Source of the DNA: Actinernus sp. WN-2022
Taxonomy: Eukaryota > Cnidaria > Anthozoa > Actiniaria > Actinernidae
Length of the DNA: 64,000 nucleotides
NCBI GenBank assembly: GCA_030867875.1
Contig: JAOWCC010001634.1
Coordinates: 138,032,365 to 138,096,364 of the forward strand
Direction: 5' to 3'
Positions 11,706-22,619 of this stretch are shown here, in pieces. The notes below the pieces were generated by a model. The model had not been told where the DNA came from and made no database searches. It was given only the letters and a program-made list of their open reading frames with translations. Positions within the stretch are counted from its first letter, which is position 1. Every line of letters starts with the position of its first letter. The position numbers were made by a program, and so were the translations under genes.

Positions 11706-14700
11706 CATTAACCAAATTAATCGGTTTATTGGACACAATTTTGATGACGTTATAAAACATCCTGATATTGGCAGGGATTGTCTTTTTGATAATAAGCACC
11801 TAACGAGAGCAGTAGGTGTCAAGCGTCTTGTGGCAAACATCAGACATGCGCTAGGTGCTGGAACGCCGAATAACGGGTCGCCTGATAGGAGACAACCGCG
11901 GCAGCAGCGAGACCCTCGATATGCCGGCCAACAGCAGTGGTATGTTTCTTCGCCTCTCGTACCAGACAGAGAGAACAACAGACAGGAAGAGCTGATGAGG
12001 CAATTACTGGATCAACTCAAACAAGTATCGTCTGTCACGCTCAACCTTCAGACGACGGGGACCACAACCGCTCAGCCCCAGCAGTACAAACCTGTACCAG
12101 CTAATCCTGTTACTACCTCAGTGAACTCTTGTTATACTCCTGTGGCGTACCCCATGTACAATAACACGTGGCAAACTGTACAGGAGTATCCAACAGGAGG
12201 GTATATCCGCCCGTCATAGTTAGTAAAGTAAAAGATTAGGGTTTTGTTTTATCTACTATCCATTAGTTTAATATTTTTCCTCCGAGACAGAAATAGTTGC
12301 AGTCGTTTATCTATTTTTCTTCTTCAGCTCATTTCCCCCCTCTTTTAGTGTGTGATATGACCCTTAAGTCATCTCTAGCCTTTTGCTCGTTTAACGTTGG
12401 AAAGCTTGAGGATCCACATTTTCTTAAAGTCATTTCGAAGTATGATGTTGTTGTTCTCCTTGAAACCTGGCTCCCAAATAACTTTCAAGTGCAAGTACCA
12501 GGTTTCTATAGTTTTTCTAAAACAAGACCCAAACATCCTAAAGCCAGGCGATGTTCTGGGGGAATCACTATATTAGTTAAAGACGCGTTGAGGAAAGGGA
12601 TTAAGTTCATTTCCAAAGATAATGATTTTTTTGTGTGGTGTAAACTTGAGAGAGGTTTTTTTGGCTTGAACAGGGATGTGTACTGTTGCGCAGCATACAT
12701 CCCACCGCATAATTCTAGTATTTTCTCAAAGAACCTGGTTAACCCCTATGATATTTTGCAGAAACAGTTACTAGATTTCGAACCAAAGGGGGACATCATT
12801 CTCTGTGGCGATTTCAATTCTAGGACAGGGGCACTAAAGGATTTTACAGAGTCAGTGACCAACCTTGTCCTCCCGATGGCGGGTGACGACGATTGCCCAC
12901 CCCCTATTAGAAATAACCGGGACACTCATATATCCCGTTTTGGTAGGGCCTTGATTGAGACCTGTATAGCTTTCAATTTAAGTATTTTAAATGGGAGAAC
13001 ACGAGGTGACTTATCTGGTCATGCAGTTTACATGTTTCACTTCGAATGGTGCTAGTGCAATTGATTATACTATTGTGAGTCGACGCCTATTAGACGAAAT
13101 TGAGTTATTTACGGTTAATCCGCCGAGTTTTAATTCGTGTCACGCACCCATTTCATTTATTATGAAATCAAAGATGACTATACAAAAGTTACAAATGCTA
13201 ATTTAACTCCTTTTGCTGTAGCTTTTAAGTGGGATGATTCTTCTAAATGTATTTTTTCCTCTGCACTTCAGTCTCAGGACGTTTTGAATAAATTAGAGTT
13301 ATTCGAACAAAATGTTAAAGCTCAAGACGCTGATCTTGAGCAATGTGTTTCAAATTTTACGGAAATTCTTGTTTATGCTGCGAAAGATGCTCTGGCAGTA
13401 AAGAGACTCAATAATTCAAAACAAAAGGAAAATAGACCCAAGCTTCAGAAATGGTTTGATAAGTCGTGTTGGGAAGTGAAGAAAAAAGTAATCCAAGTTA
13501 GTAAGTTGCTTTTAAAGCACCCTACTTACCCTTTTTTAAGAGGGGAGTTTCATACTTTGAAAAAAGCTTATAAAAAGTTAACAAAATATAAGAAGAATAA
13601 ATTCAAGAATGATTTGTTGATTAAAATTCAAACGCTAGAATCAACCAACCCCAAAGAGTATTGGCAGCTAGTAAAGTCGTTACGATCCAATGAAAGTAAA
13701 CAAACAACGAAAGTATCAACTATTGAAGCGGAAGAGTGGTTCTCATATTTCAAAAAATTAAATACAAGCGCATCTGATGCGAGTGGGGATCCTTTCGTTG
13801 GTGGTATAGACGCCTTTGTTGCTAACATGGAGGTCTTTGCAACAACATTCAATGCGATTCTAGATAAGCCATTTACTATTGATGAGTTAACTAAACTTAG
13901 CCGCAAATTGAAAAATAATAAGGCATCTGGGCTAGACTCCATCAGTAATGAAATGATTAAGTGTTTTATAGAGGTGCATCGGAAGCATTTGGTTAATCTG
14001 TTTAATGTAGTTTTTCTGTACCGCCATCACCCTCGATATTGGAATAGTGGTTGTATTTCCCCCATATTTAAAGCAGGTGTTGTCGATGACCCCAACAACT
14101 ACCGGGGTATCACAGTTAATAGCTGTGTAGGGAAATTCTTCACTCTCGCTTTGAATGAGAGACTTTCTCAATTTCTAGAACAAAATGGGATAATTAAGCC
14201 AAACCAAATTGGTTTTCGTAAATCATATAGAACAGCAGATCACATTTTTGTTCTTAAAACTATATTAGATTCTTATTTTAATCGAGGTAAACAAGTTTAT
14301 GCATGTTTTGTCGATTTTAAGAAAGCATATGATTCTATTTGGAGACATGGTTTATTTTATAAGATGATACAAGTTGGAGTTAGTAATAATGTTTTTGCTA
14401 TTATTGTAGATATGTATAGGAATATCAAAGCATGCGTTAAAACTGAGGCAGGTTTAACTGATTTTTTCAGTCCTTTGTTGGTGTTAAACAAGGATGTAAC
14501 CTAAGTCCAAACCTCTTTAATATTTTTGTCAATGATATACCTGAGATTTTTACTAACGTGTGTCGACCAGTAACTTTAGGGAATTAAATGTTGAATTGTC
14601 TGTTATATGCTGATGACTTAATTATTACTTGTATCAGAGAGCGAGGAGGGCCTTCAATCTTGTCTAGATAAGCTTTACGGGTATACTCGGAAATGGCAAC

Positions 14701-15003
14701 TACAATTAAATTTAAAGAAAACACTGAAAGTAATGGTTTTTAACAAGACAGGCCGTAAAATTGGCATCAATTGTACTTTCGGTGGCCCGAAAGAGAGTTA
14801 AGAGGGGCCTGGGGAAGAAAGTAATTTGAACGAGCCTCTGGCCTCGCGAGGCACGAATCTCACTATCAATAGTATAGAATCTGTACTCTTAATTTGATTG
14901 GTCAATGACGCTAACAGGGTCGCGATTGGTTGGATTTAGCAAACGGGTTCTCTAGTTTGAAAACCGGTTTTCTCTATTTAAATAAGAGACAGACAAAATC
15001 AAA

Positions 15004-15169
15004 ATGGTGAGCGAAGTCAAAGAAGCAAACTTTATGCGAGAGTGCAGGAATGCAATTCCTTCTGCTTTAAAAGCATTTCCCAACGTCAAGGAATTAGCAG
15101 TGCAAGAAGAAGCTATCATAAGCTTCATAAAGCGAAGAAGAGATGTTCTGGCTGTGCTTCCCACGCGCC
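15004..15169 (+). pseudogene. RecQ-like helicase N-terminal fragment
   Basis: Starts MVSEVKEANF and runs through ALKAFPNVKELAVQEEAI to RRDVLAVLPT. The pattern resembles the segment before motif I in RecQ-like DEAD-box helicases found in many cnidarian repeats, where LPTGxGKS would follow. Here the frame stops exactly at the GKS position, first at a MITE and, without it, at unrelated sequence. It is therefore a remnant lacking the ATP-binding motif. Confidence 0.45.
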
Positions 15170-15767
15170 CCCCGAGGGGGGGGGGGGTACTCCTGTTTGT
15201 GACGTATTATGTATGTGCCGCCCGGGTGGGTCAGGGTTTTGAGCTCAGTTTGGGCAAGTACGGTCAGGGTTTTGACCTGATTTGGGCAGATCAGGGTCAG
15301 GATTGGAGTATAATTTGGGTGCAGTCAGGGTCGGGGTTCAGTATTTTTTAGGCAGTTAGGGTTCAGTTTTTTTAGCTACTATGTCGAAAAAAATACATTC
15401 TGTTGCCGCATTTTGATCGCCTGTCCACATGCAAGCACTGAGGTTCCCTTACATTGTGACGCCGCTAATTCGTACTTCAGTACTTATCTATGTGCTTCAT
15501 CTGCTGATTTGTTTACCCAATACCACGTCCCGACTTGAAATGTTCCGTATTTTGCATGCAATCCCGGTACGCGGTATACCGGCCGGGATATATATCCGAC
15601 CGTGTTTTTAAAACAATTTAAAGAAGGGGTAATAAGGTGTTTTTCCCTGAAAAGGGGGCAATCAGGGTTTTGGAGCTCGGATTGGGTCAAACAGGGTCAG
15701 GGTTTGAGTCTCTTGGCCTCACATACATACCCATTTTTCATGTAAGTACCCCCCCCCCCCCCCCCCC
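15170..15767. mobile_element. hAT-type MITE with G-rich termini
   Basis: CACGCGCC flanks it at 15162-15169 and 15768-15775, an 8-bp duplication. The ends are a G-run followed by TACTCCTG on the left and, inverted, a C-run preceded by GTAAGTA on the right. The interior has repeated GGGTCAGGGTTT words and no coding capacity. Confidence 0.8.
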
Positions 15768-15775
15768 CACGCGCC

Positions 15776-16031
15776 AGTCTTGAACAAACTTCTTTGTCGG
15801 TTGGCAGAGCTCAATGCCATTAAACCTCTGAAGATCACCCATTGACCTCTCCAGCTTCTCCAGCTCTCTATTACACTTTGAACGGATGATTTTCGAGAGC
15901 ACATCTTCCTGAACTACGGAAATATTCAAAACACCGGAAAGTCTCTCGCCAAGCTTTTCCTTAACTGACTTCGAGCCTTCGAATATGTTGTGTCTTCCCC
16001 TACCCGAAATTGGAATGTTGATTGAGACCAA
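15776..16031 (-). pseudogene. Unrecognised coding fragment inside composite transposon
   Basis: Minus-strand frame of about 85 codons starting MVSINIPISGRGRHNIFEG, rich in Glu and Lys (VKEKLGERL, RELEKLERSMGDLQRF), possibly a short coiled coil. It ends abruptly at the MITE boundary. No domain recognised. It may be the start of a second gene of the deleted parent transposon. Confidence 0.3.
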
Positions 16032-17003
16032 GTTAGCCTTTTCACCGGAGTTAGAGCATTTAACATATTCTCTCTGGGATCCATCTGTTTTGACATTTCA
16101 CCTTCTCGCTTCAGTGCTCCACGTCAGAAAGTTCGTAATCAAAACAAGGAAACCGGTTTGATGAGGTATTTTAATCCCTCATTAGCATACTCAACATGAA
16201 AGTGAGATTAGCAGCTCGCGAGCCCAGGGGTTCGTCGCTCCGCTCCTCGAACTCGAACCCCTGGCAACCAGGGTATCCACGACTAGGAACTCCCTTAAAT
16301 GTTTTTCTCAAGTTATATAACGCTTTAATTCGTCCTATAGTGTTGTATAATTGTGAAGTATGGCATGGGGTGCATATTCAAAACGTTTTAGTTCCTTCGC
16401 ATCTTACAAGAAGACGTTGTTTCACTCTGATTTATTATGTGAAAAGTTGAATATTAAGAATGATGTACAAAATGCTACTAGGTGTGAGCTCCAAGTCTAC
16501 TAATTCAGCAGTAAGGTCTGAGTTAGGTGCCTTTCCTCTACATGTAACTATTTACAGCGTGTTGTTGAAATTCTTTTTTCATCTGCTTGAACACATTAAC
16601 AATCCATTTTTAATGGGGGCCTTGAAGACTTCATGTGAGCTGTCAAAAAAAGGAGCATGGTCTTGGTTCAGCCATATGTCCCTTTTATTTAAGATACTTA
16701 ACATTACAGTTAATGATTTTACCATTGTATCTAATTTAGATTTTAAGTCAATTTTTAAATCATCTAAGGCAAAATTAAAACAAATTTACATAGATGGTTG
16801 GAATGAAGAGAGAGCAGAGATTGTAGTAGGAAATAAAGAATCGAAGTTAGAGTTATTTTATAGAATAAAGAACAATAATATTTTTGAAACCTATTTAACC
16901 AAAGTCCACGATTTTGAAACACGTAGAGCTGTAACCAAGTTACGAATCTCAGTCCACTGTTTCCCGATTGAACAAGGTCGTTATAAAGGTATCCCTAGAA
17001 GTA

Positions 17004-18280
17004 CAATACAATAGAATAGTTTATTAGCATTCCCATATACATACATGGTATTGCCTAATTAATATACAATCACACTGAGATTAGATAAGAGAAAACAAAA
17101 TTATACAGTTCTTTGTAACAATATATTTATCCTCTCAAAAGCTTCATATATAAAGTGACTCACTTGTTTGCAAACAAATGGATCGACATTACTAAAGAAA
17201 AAAGATATTCGATCTTTATCTCGTAATCTCGAAAAACTCTTACAATATTTACTAATTTCTTCAAACATAGACTTCCTTAGGTCGGAATGAGAAACACAGT
17301 CGAAAAAGAAATGAGACTCATCCTCTACATCTCTTGATAAACAGCACTCGCAACAACGCTGTTCACGAGGTATTTTCGGTTTTGCGTGTCTACCAGTTTC
17401 TATTCTTAATGAATGATTTCCTGTGCGGAACTTAGCGAGCATTCGTCTGTGTTTCGCATTCTTTACCAGGTCATAACATGAATTAATATTTTTTGTGTGA
17501 TTAGAAAATTTATAGTAAAAAATAAGTTTTGTGTTTAATTGTATAAGTTTTATCTGATGTATCCTAGATTTTTGTATTATTTTTATATTAAGTCTATCCA
17601 AAAAACGTTTCATTGATTGCGTATTATTATACGATTTTAAATCTGATAAATCTTTAAAAGACTCCACTATTTTATTTATGGAGGTCATAAAGCTCATCTT
17701 ATTAGATGATGCAAGGGCATTGGACATATAAAGACATTGTTTCGCAATACTTCCCTCGGGGAGGGCTTGGAGATGCATCCAGAAACGAAGCATGTTTCGA
17801 TAAATTAGTGGTTTCAATGATACTCTTCCAACTTCGTTTCTCGCAGCCACATTAGGTGCCCTTTTGTTAAGACCAAGAAAGTATTTGAAAAACTGTGAGT
17901 GAAGTCGCTCAACGGGATCTTTTTCCCATTTGTCAAAATTAATAACGTCATATGCACCCCATATTTCTGAGTTATACAATAGGATAGGCGAAAAGAGAAC
18001 GTCAAACAATTTATTACAAATTTTAATTGGTAATTTAGAAAAATCTAAATGACGTTTTGTCGCGAAAATAGAACGTCTTGTCTTTTCCACAGATTTCAAT
18101 TTAGATTTCAAAAAGCTACCATTACTAGATATAGTGGAACCCAAATATTTATAGTCTCTCACTATATCAATTTCAGAATCTCCTAAGAAAAAAGAATGCT
18201 TGTTTATAGTCGATTTCCTCAATTGCTTTTGAAAAAGTACAACTTTGTTTTTTTTTTATTAACCGTCATCATCCAATTCT
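17004..18280 (-). mobile_element. LINE-C, 5'-truncated LINE inserted in LINE-B
   Basis: Its 3' end lies on the left and reads, on the minus strand, CTATTCTATTGTATTGTA, the same kind of tail as LINE-B. The body is a long minus-strand frame (18222-17101) plus about 60 bp of RT sequence upstream. LINE-B coding stops just left of it, and what looks like LINE-B 3' untranslated sequence lies just right of it. The C-terminal end of LINE-B ORF2 is missing, so a deletion may have accompanied the insertion. Confidence 0.65.
17101..18222 (-). pseudogene. LINE-C RT C-terminal region, open for 373 codons
   Basis: A single open frame starts inside the RT thumb (RDYKYLGSTISSNGSF, typical after motif E) and runs to a CCECCLSRDVEDESHFFFDC zinc-binding block near the C-terminus (bases about 17,370-17,300). 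The homologous region of LINE-B at 16,290-17,005 shares the LYNALIRPIVLYN / FSPILLYNSEIW block and the C-terminal KLRIS / KFRTGNH block, so the two belong to related families. The 5' two thirds of the ORF are absent, so this cannot be a working enzyme, although the remaining frame is undamaged and the insertion is probably recent. Confidence 0.7.
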
Positions 18281-18885
18281 TACATCTATATATATCTTAA
18301 ACACACAGTTTTATTATTATTTTTATTTTATTTTATTGGGTTTATACCGATGTACACGTTGTTTGTATCAAGGTTCCAATAAATAAGTATCGTATTGTAT
18401 TGTATTGTTCAAAAGAAGTGCTGCCTGCAGTGGACACAGAAAGCAGTAGTGATGAGGAGGACCAAGACATTGCCCCAGAATAGTTAAAAATATGATTTTG
18501 TCAACGTTTCAATGGTAATAAACTCATCCGTTCTTGATTATTGACATATTGTGAGTCACTTAATTTTCGCGTCATGTTATGCTCGCGACACTTATTGTTC
18601 GCGTCACTTTAATCGCGAAATTCGCGAAATTAACGTGTCGCGAAATTTTCATGTAATAAGGTAGATTGCAGAATTCGTGATAGCTGAATCAAGAAATGGA
18701 CACAAGAAATTATCATTTTTTAAGCAGTCACCCTGGTCTACCTGTGTTATTTATAATGAGCAGGACTGGGATTAGATTGTTTACCTAGTAACCGCACAGT
18801 CCAGCGGGACAATTTACAAGATGGCGGGCTTTTGAAGGAATGATTTTTATCTCCGTATGTCAAGCAATATTTAGGTTTTCCTTAC

Positions 18886-18965
18886 CCTGGTTACCAGAGC
18901 TTCTAATCTCTCTCTCGGAAAGAGAGGAGCGAAGCGACGAGAGAGAGAGAGAAGCTCTGGCCGTA
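18886..18965. repeat. Hairpin MITE-like repeat
   Basis: CCAGAGCTTCTAATCTCTC at the left pairs imperfectly with GAGAGAGAGAAGCTCTGG at the right, with a GGAGCGAAGCGACGAG loop. Confidence 0.6.
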
Positions 18966-20858
18966 GGACCTATCAATCTCACTTCCATGTTAAATCTAGA
19001 TTTCAGTATCTTGAATGTAGCAGCTGATTCGTCAGTTATAATTAGCATGCTATCATGCAATGCGATTCGCTATATCGTCTCACGTGATGAAAACCGGTTT
19101 AGTCTTTGCCGCAAAACAATGGAAGACGAAGGACTCGCTGAGTTTATAGGAGACTGCTGCTCTTAGAATGTAACTACTCAAGCCTAAATATCCCATTGAA
19201 CTGAGAGAGGATGAAGCTATGAAAGTTATTATCCACTGTGTGAGAGCCGATAGACCGAACAGTTTACTAATGCGCTAGAAACAGCTACGGCTTTTGCATA
19301 AATACACTTTAACTGCTCTTGCACAAGTCGGTATCAGTTAGTTTTCGGAATTTTTCGAAATGAAATCCTTTACCAAATATCCTGATTTTCGCACACAACA
19401 GAACACATATCCAGCACATGCAAAAGAGAAAACATTGTGGCATTTGGACAAATAGTTTAGAAAAAGACAAACATTCACGGCATGGCTAAGTTGTTCGGTT
19501 AAACTCTGTAAAATAGTATTGTACCTTACAGAATATAAAATCTATTTTTGTTAATGCTACTTTGTTCTGTTGTTTAAATACATATAAACCATCAGCAAGA
19601 CCTGAGTTCACTCTAGGATCAATATAAATACAATAGAGCAAGTATTGCCTTTGCTAAAATTGTAAACACATTGACATTCTATGGTTTTAGTAGATTTTTG
19701 GGTCCAAATTGTATTAAAACTGAAATTCTAATGAGGATAACTTTGCTACAGGTTACTCAAATATTATGAATTTCATGTTACAATATCAGTGGCATGTATA
19801 GTTCATGCATGCAGGAACTGAAGATCATAGCTGAAAGATTTCTGCGAAAATTAGGCGACATTCTGAATGACATGACTGATTTCTTTAGTCGAACTTTGTA
19901 CAATCATGCCAAGGAGGATTGGAAGGCCTTCCCACAATCCTATGCGTAGCAACTATATTATCAATTTTCCCGGTCACGTGAGCAATTCATTCTGCGTTGA
20001 ATTTCGTGGATATCGGACCTCAGCCGCACAAATTTTCACAAAGCATCTCAAAACCAAAGTTTTTCCTGGGATTTTGACGTATGTTTAGGCTAGCTTTGAC
20101 TTCCCCGTATTTCTGGCCATTATTTTACAATGAAAGCCTACGAAAAGTGGGAAAATATGCAGACAATTACCTGTGATTTGAGTGAAAAGTTTTCAAATTT
20201 TAGAGATTGGCGCGCGCTGCTGACGCAATCTGATCACGCCATTTTCGAACAATGAGCGCGCGCTCAAACCTGCTTTTGTACGAGCGCGCGACTGAATAAA
20301 CCAAAGTATTTACTTATTTCTGCCCTTTATCTTTTCAGGTAATCATAAATGTTTTTAAGTAATATGATTAACAAAGAATCGTCTGTTTTTGGGGTATAAT
20401 TAACAATAAACACCACTCGTACTGTTCGCGAAATGATTCACGAAAGATCGGCGTGAGTACTGTATATCCAGTTAGGGAAGCGTCACATATCGATTTTTCC
20501 ACGAGAAATGTCCAGCTAGCGAAGTTTGGGGGTGGGGGGGTTTTGACTTGTGACGTTTCTCCGTTGAAAAATCGATAGCTTTCAGTAACATCACATATGC
20601 ATAATTCAGTAACCTCATGCCTTGCATATTTAATCAGGTCCTTATTAATTAATATAATTGCCTGCAGCTTTCCTCTCCCCCTAGGCCGCTACGTAGTTTT
20701 CTACGCCTTCAATAACTTTGATCAGCGATTTCAACCAACATAAATTGAGCCCGTGGTGTTGATGATTCCAATTACTGCAAAATCCAATATGGCGTCTGCT
20801 CCATGAAAAAATAGGTCCGCAGTGCGAACATCGGCGAGAATATAAATTTTGGTAACCT

Positions 20859-20953
20859 CGAGCAGAGCCTTATTTTCTTCGGTTTTCTAATTTCCTTCCA
20901 CTTCGCTCTCCGTGGAAGGAGATTAGAAAACCAAAGAAAATAAGGCTCTGCTC
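20859..20953. repeat. Long hairpin repeat, about 42-bp stem
   Basis: GAGCAGAGCCTTATTTTCTT begins the left stem. The right stem ends with its complement, AAGAAAATAAGGCTCTGCTC. The loop reads CTTCGCTCTCC. Confidence 0.75.
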
Positions 20954-21675
20954 GCAGGGTATTTCTCTGTTAACGATCAGCTACTATTAAAACTAAAGTT
21001 TTCAAAGGCTCGCTGGCATGTTTACTTCAAACTTTATTCACACTTCGATGGGTTTCCCGGACCGTTTGTCTGTTTAACGATCAACTTATTTACTAGAAAT
21101 AAACTACAAATATTCCGATTAAGCGGCTCTTGCCCGGACTTTCGCGGCAAAGGTTTATATGAGGTTGAGAGATTTCACATGTCGGTTTCACGGTGACAAA
21201 TCTAAGTTCATTTCGATTCGAGTTCCACTTTGAGAAGAGCTGCACTTATTCACCTTCAATCGTATGTAAAACCATAACAACATAGTACTCCAAAACTTGC
21301 ATCGACTGCATTCGAATGCGTAAACTATCTCGAAAATGTTATATCTTTCTAAAATAATGTCTTACTATTAAAGATATATACTTCACTGACCTTGTGTTGT
21401 TGTTTTTGACTCTGTTTGCGATGATTTGGGGCTGTTTTAAGTCTTTAAAAAACCGATTCCTCACCAAAGTTCACCATAGTACAGTAAAAATGACAAGGAG
21501 TGAGTCCCTCACTCGGCGACCTCAACCGGCCGTGGGTTTACCTAAAAAAATCACACTTCCCAGACGTCTTTCATCTTTTAAACGCCATTTTCCTAGGGAC
21601 ACATTATCAGGCAACAAGTGAACTATAAATTTGGAGTACCACTCTAAATAAAACTACTCTTTTGGGGCGATTTAA

Positions 21676-21826
21676 AACGACATTTCGGGTTTCTGTTTGA
21701 CGGCTGACACTACGGTGTGGCAGGCAAACCCTCCCGTCCCCTCCCCAGAAAAATCCGAATTACAACCGTTAGCTCAATGGTTAAGCTCCGGTCTGTTGCG
21801 CGGGAGGTCGCGGGTTCAAACCCCGG

Positions 21827-21865
<39 letters not shown>

Positions 21866-22207
21866 GGTGCTTCCTTTGTGAAACAAATACAAACGGTTAG
21901 ACCTTCGCGTCTTCTCGGATAAGGACGTAAAATCGTAGGTCTCCCGTCGGCCTCAAGTTTATCAGTCTCACTAGACTGTCACGAGTTACCGACGTTAAAT
22001 AAAGTAGCTTTACTTTACTTTCTTTTTTTTTAAGAGTTAACCAATCATATTTACACTTTAAAGCGATGTCAGGACAAATTAATATCGAGGGAGGGGAGAG
22101 TAAGTGGACTTTTTGCTGTATTTTCGTGTGTACCTGCCACACCGTACCCTGGTTGCCAGGGGTTCGAGTTTAGTGTCAGCCGTCAAACAGAAACCCGAAA
22201 TGTCGTT
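21676..22207. mobile_element. TTAA-flanked MITE
   Basis: TTAA at 21672-21675 and 22208-22211. The ends are perfect inverted repeats beginning AACGACATTTCGGGTTTC and extending about 37 bp. The inverted copy of the arm on the other side of the foldback element has no insertion here, which confirms the boundaries. TTAA targets fit piggyBac or Kolobok. It holds a SINE. Confidence 0.9.
21765..22032 (+). repeat. tRNA-derived SINE
   Basis: The head has an A box, TTAGCTCAATGG (21769-21780), and a B box, GGTTCAAACCC (21813-21823), with tRNA-like spacing. A tRNA-unrelated body and an A/T-rich 3' end (GTAGCTTTACTTTACTTTC and a T-run) follow. It is inserted in the TTAA MITE. No cloverleaf with a proper acceptor stem continues past the head, so this is not a tRNA gene. 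Confidence 0.8.
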
Positions 22208-22619
22208 TTAAGGTTATCGTATAGCTTCAGAGCCGAATTTAAAAAAAAAAAAAATTCACGTAAAAACAAAGTTTAGAGTGTTAAGTATCCAACAGAAAAA
22301 AAAAATGGTTGAATTTTCTTTTATCTAGACGGAGAAATATCAAAAAGAAACATTTTACCGAAGATTGCGTTACATATTTTGATTGACAGCTCATACACCC
22401 CATCAATGAGCATTCAACCGTAGCTAAGTCTGTGGCTTGTTGTCAGCGTTCTATCGAATCTTTTCTCACATAAATATGTCATCGTAAATTCGAAGCGTAT
22501 TCGCTAAAATTATCCGTAGATGTCTTCTTCAAAACAAGTATCTGGTCCTTGGAGTTCAAGAAAGAGGAACAAATCAAAGAAATGTTCGAAATTATATATT
22601 CTTATTACCAGTAGCTAAA

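Larger units (their letters stand above)
8175..12219 (+). pseudogene. LINE-B ORF1: HIRAN domain, coiled coil, minisatellite, SGNH/esterase-like domain
   Basis: The start ATG at 8175 (MAWVS) is separated from the body by the element at 8190-9837; the duplicated TGGGTTTCT shows that the two sides were once joined. The body from 9847 encodes GFHVYK...VGDVLSC.HERNNQHDRYAI...VGHLPREISRF, a HIRAN domain, a module known from Rad5/HLTF-type proteins where it binds 3' ends of single-stranded DNA. Near 10,245 the frame shifts. Next comes a coiled-coil stretch (NKLESLTTSCELLDEKLAIL), a PPRE tandem repeat, then an SGNH/esterase-like part with DSNRKF and VIHVGVN blocks. That part is cut by a LINE 3' fragment at about 11,050 and resumes at 11,704 with HLTRAVGVKRLVANIR, matching the C-terminal HL/NI block of SGNH enzymes. 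A Q/P-rich tail ends at 12219. Esterase domains are known in CR1-type ORF1; a HIRAN domain there is unexpected. Confidence 0.6.
14790..16285. mobile_element. Composite non-autonomous DNA transposon with captured or leftover coding pieces
   Basis: It interrupts LINE-B ORF2. The ends form an imperfect inverted match: CTGGCCTCGCGAGGCACGAA near 14,840 against the complement of the CTCGCGAGCCCAGG stretch near 16,220, both followed inward by ATCTCACT or its complement. Inside are the first 55 or so codons of a helicase-like frame on plus, part of another frame on minus and, where the two meet, a MITE at 15170-15767. This looks like an internally deleted derivative of a larger element. Exact ends and duplication were not determined. 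Confidence 0.5.
12357..17014 (+). pseudogene. LINE-B ORF2: APE endonuclease and reverse transcriptase, broken
   Basis: The ATG at 12357 opens an APE-type endonuclease: FNVGKLED..., LLETWL, GGITILV, CGDFNSRTG near 12,806, then IDYTIVSRR and the CHAPISF end near 13,150. RT follows from about 13,900: NNKASGLDSISNEMIK, NYRGITVNSCVGKFF, motif A FVDFKKAYDSIW near 14,310, motif B GVKQGCNLSPNLFN near 14,490 (shifted frame) and YADD near 14,620. It is interrupted at about 14,790 by a composite transposon and resumes near 16,290 with LKLYNALIRPIVLYNCEVW. It stops at about 17,005 where LINE-C begins. At least three frameshifts (about 13,045, 13,180 and 14,470) add to the damage. It would nick target DNA and prime reverse transcription. 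The NYRGIT wording separates it from LINE-A; I do not assign a clade. Confidence 0.8.
8040..18407 (+). mobile_element. LINE-B, full-length APE-type LINE with nested insertions
   Basis: TTCAAAAGAAG occurs exactly at 8029-8039 and again at 18408-18418, an 11-bp target duplication. The right copy follows a GTATTGTATTGTATTG tail, as expected at a LINE 3' end. Inside, on the plus strand, are a 5' leader (8040-8174), ORF1 (8175-12219, interrupted) and ORF2 (12357 to about 17,010, interrupted). Insertions at 8190-9837, about 11,050-11,704, about 14,790-16,285 and about 17,004-18,280 account for roughly half the length, leaving a LINE of about 5.3 kb. LINE-B landed in the pogo-like element, so it is younger than that element and older than its own insertions. 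Confidence 0.8.
6126..18661 (-). mobile_element. Pogo-like DNA transposon split by LINE-B
   Basis: The left end starts CCTTATTACATGAAATTTTC followed by a series of TTTCGCGA-type words (6126 to about 6250). The right end (about 18,550-18,661) is the imperfect inverted match, ending in CATGTAATAAGG. A broken DDE-type transposase lies inside on the minus strand (7920-6449). Removing LINE-B (8,040-18,407 plus one target duplication) leaves an element of about 2.2 kb. I could not find a clear TA duplication at the ends, so the exact termini are uncertain. Confidence 0.65.
18662..21313. other. Non-coding stretch with hairpin repeats
   Basis: No gene supported. It contains a purine-rich hairpin repeat near 18,886-18,965, short GCGCGC-bearing palindromes near 20,210-20,290 and a long hairpin at 20,859-20,953. 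The 108-codon plus frame at 18840-19166 simply crosses the first hairpin. Confidence 0.5.

Noticed and set aside
18418..18483. Acidic plus-strand peptide end (ESSSDEEDQDIAPE) as the C-terminus of a second pogo transposase
   Set aside because: The flanking LINE-B duplication makes this the 5' side of the minus-strand pogo element, and the upstream frame is closed by a stop near 7,980; probably chance.
18840..19166. 108-codon plus-strand ORF
   Set aside because: Crosses a hairpin repeat, no recognisable domain, no supporting signals.
21765..21836. Functional tRNA gene
   Set aside because: Only the A and B boxes are tRNA-like; the sequence continues into a SINE body with a 3' tail. The same holds for the tRNA-like heads in the array introns.
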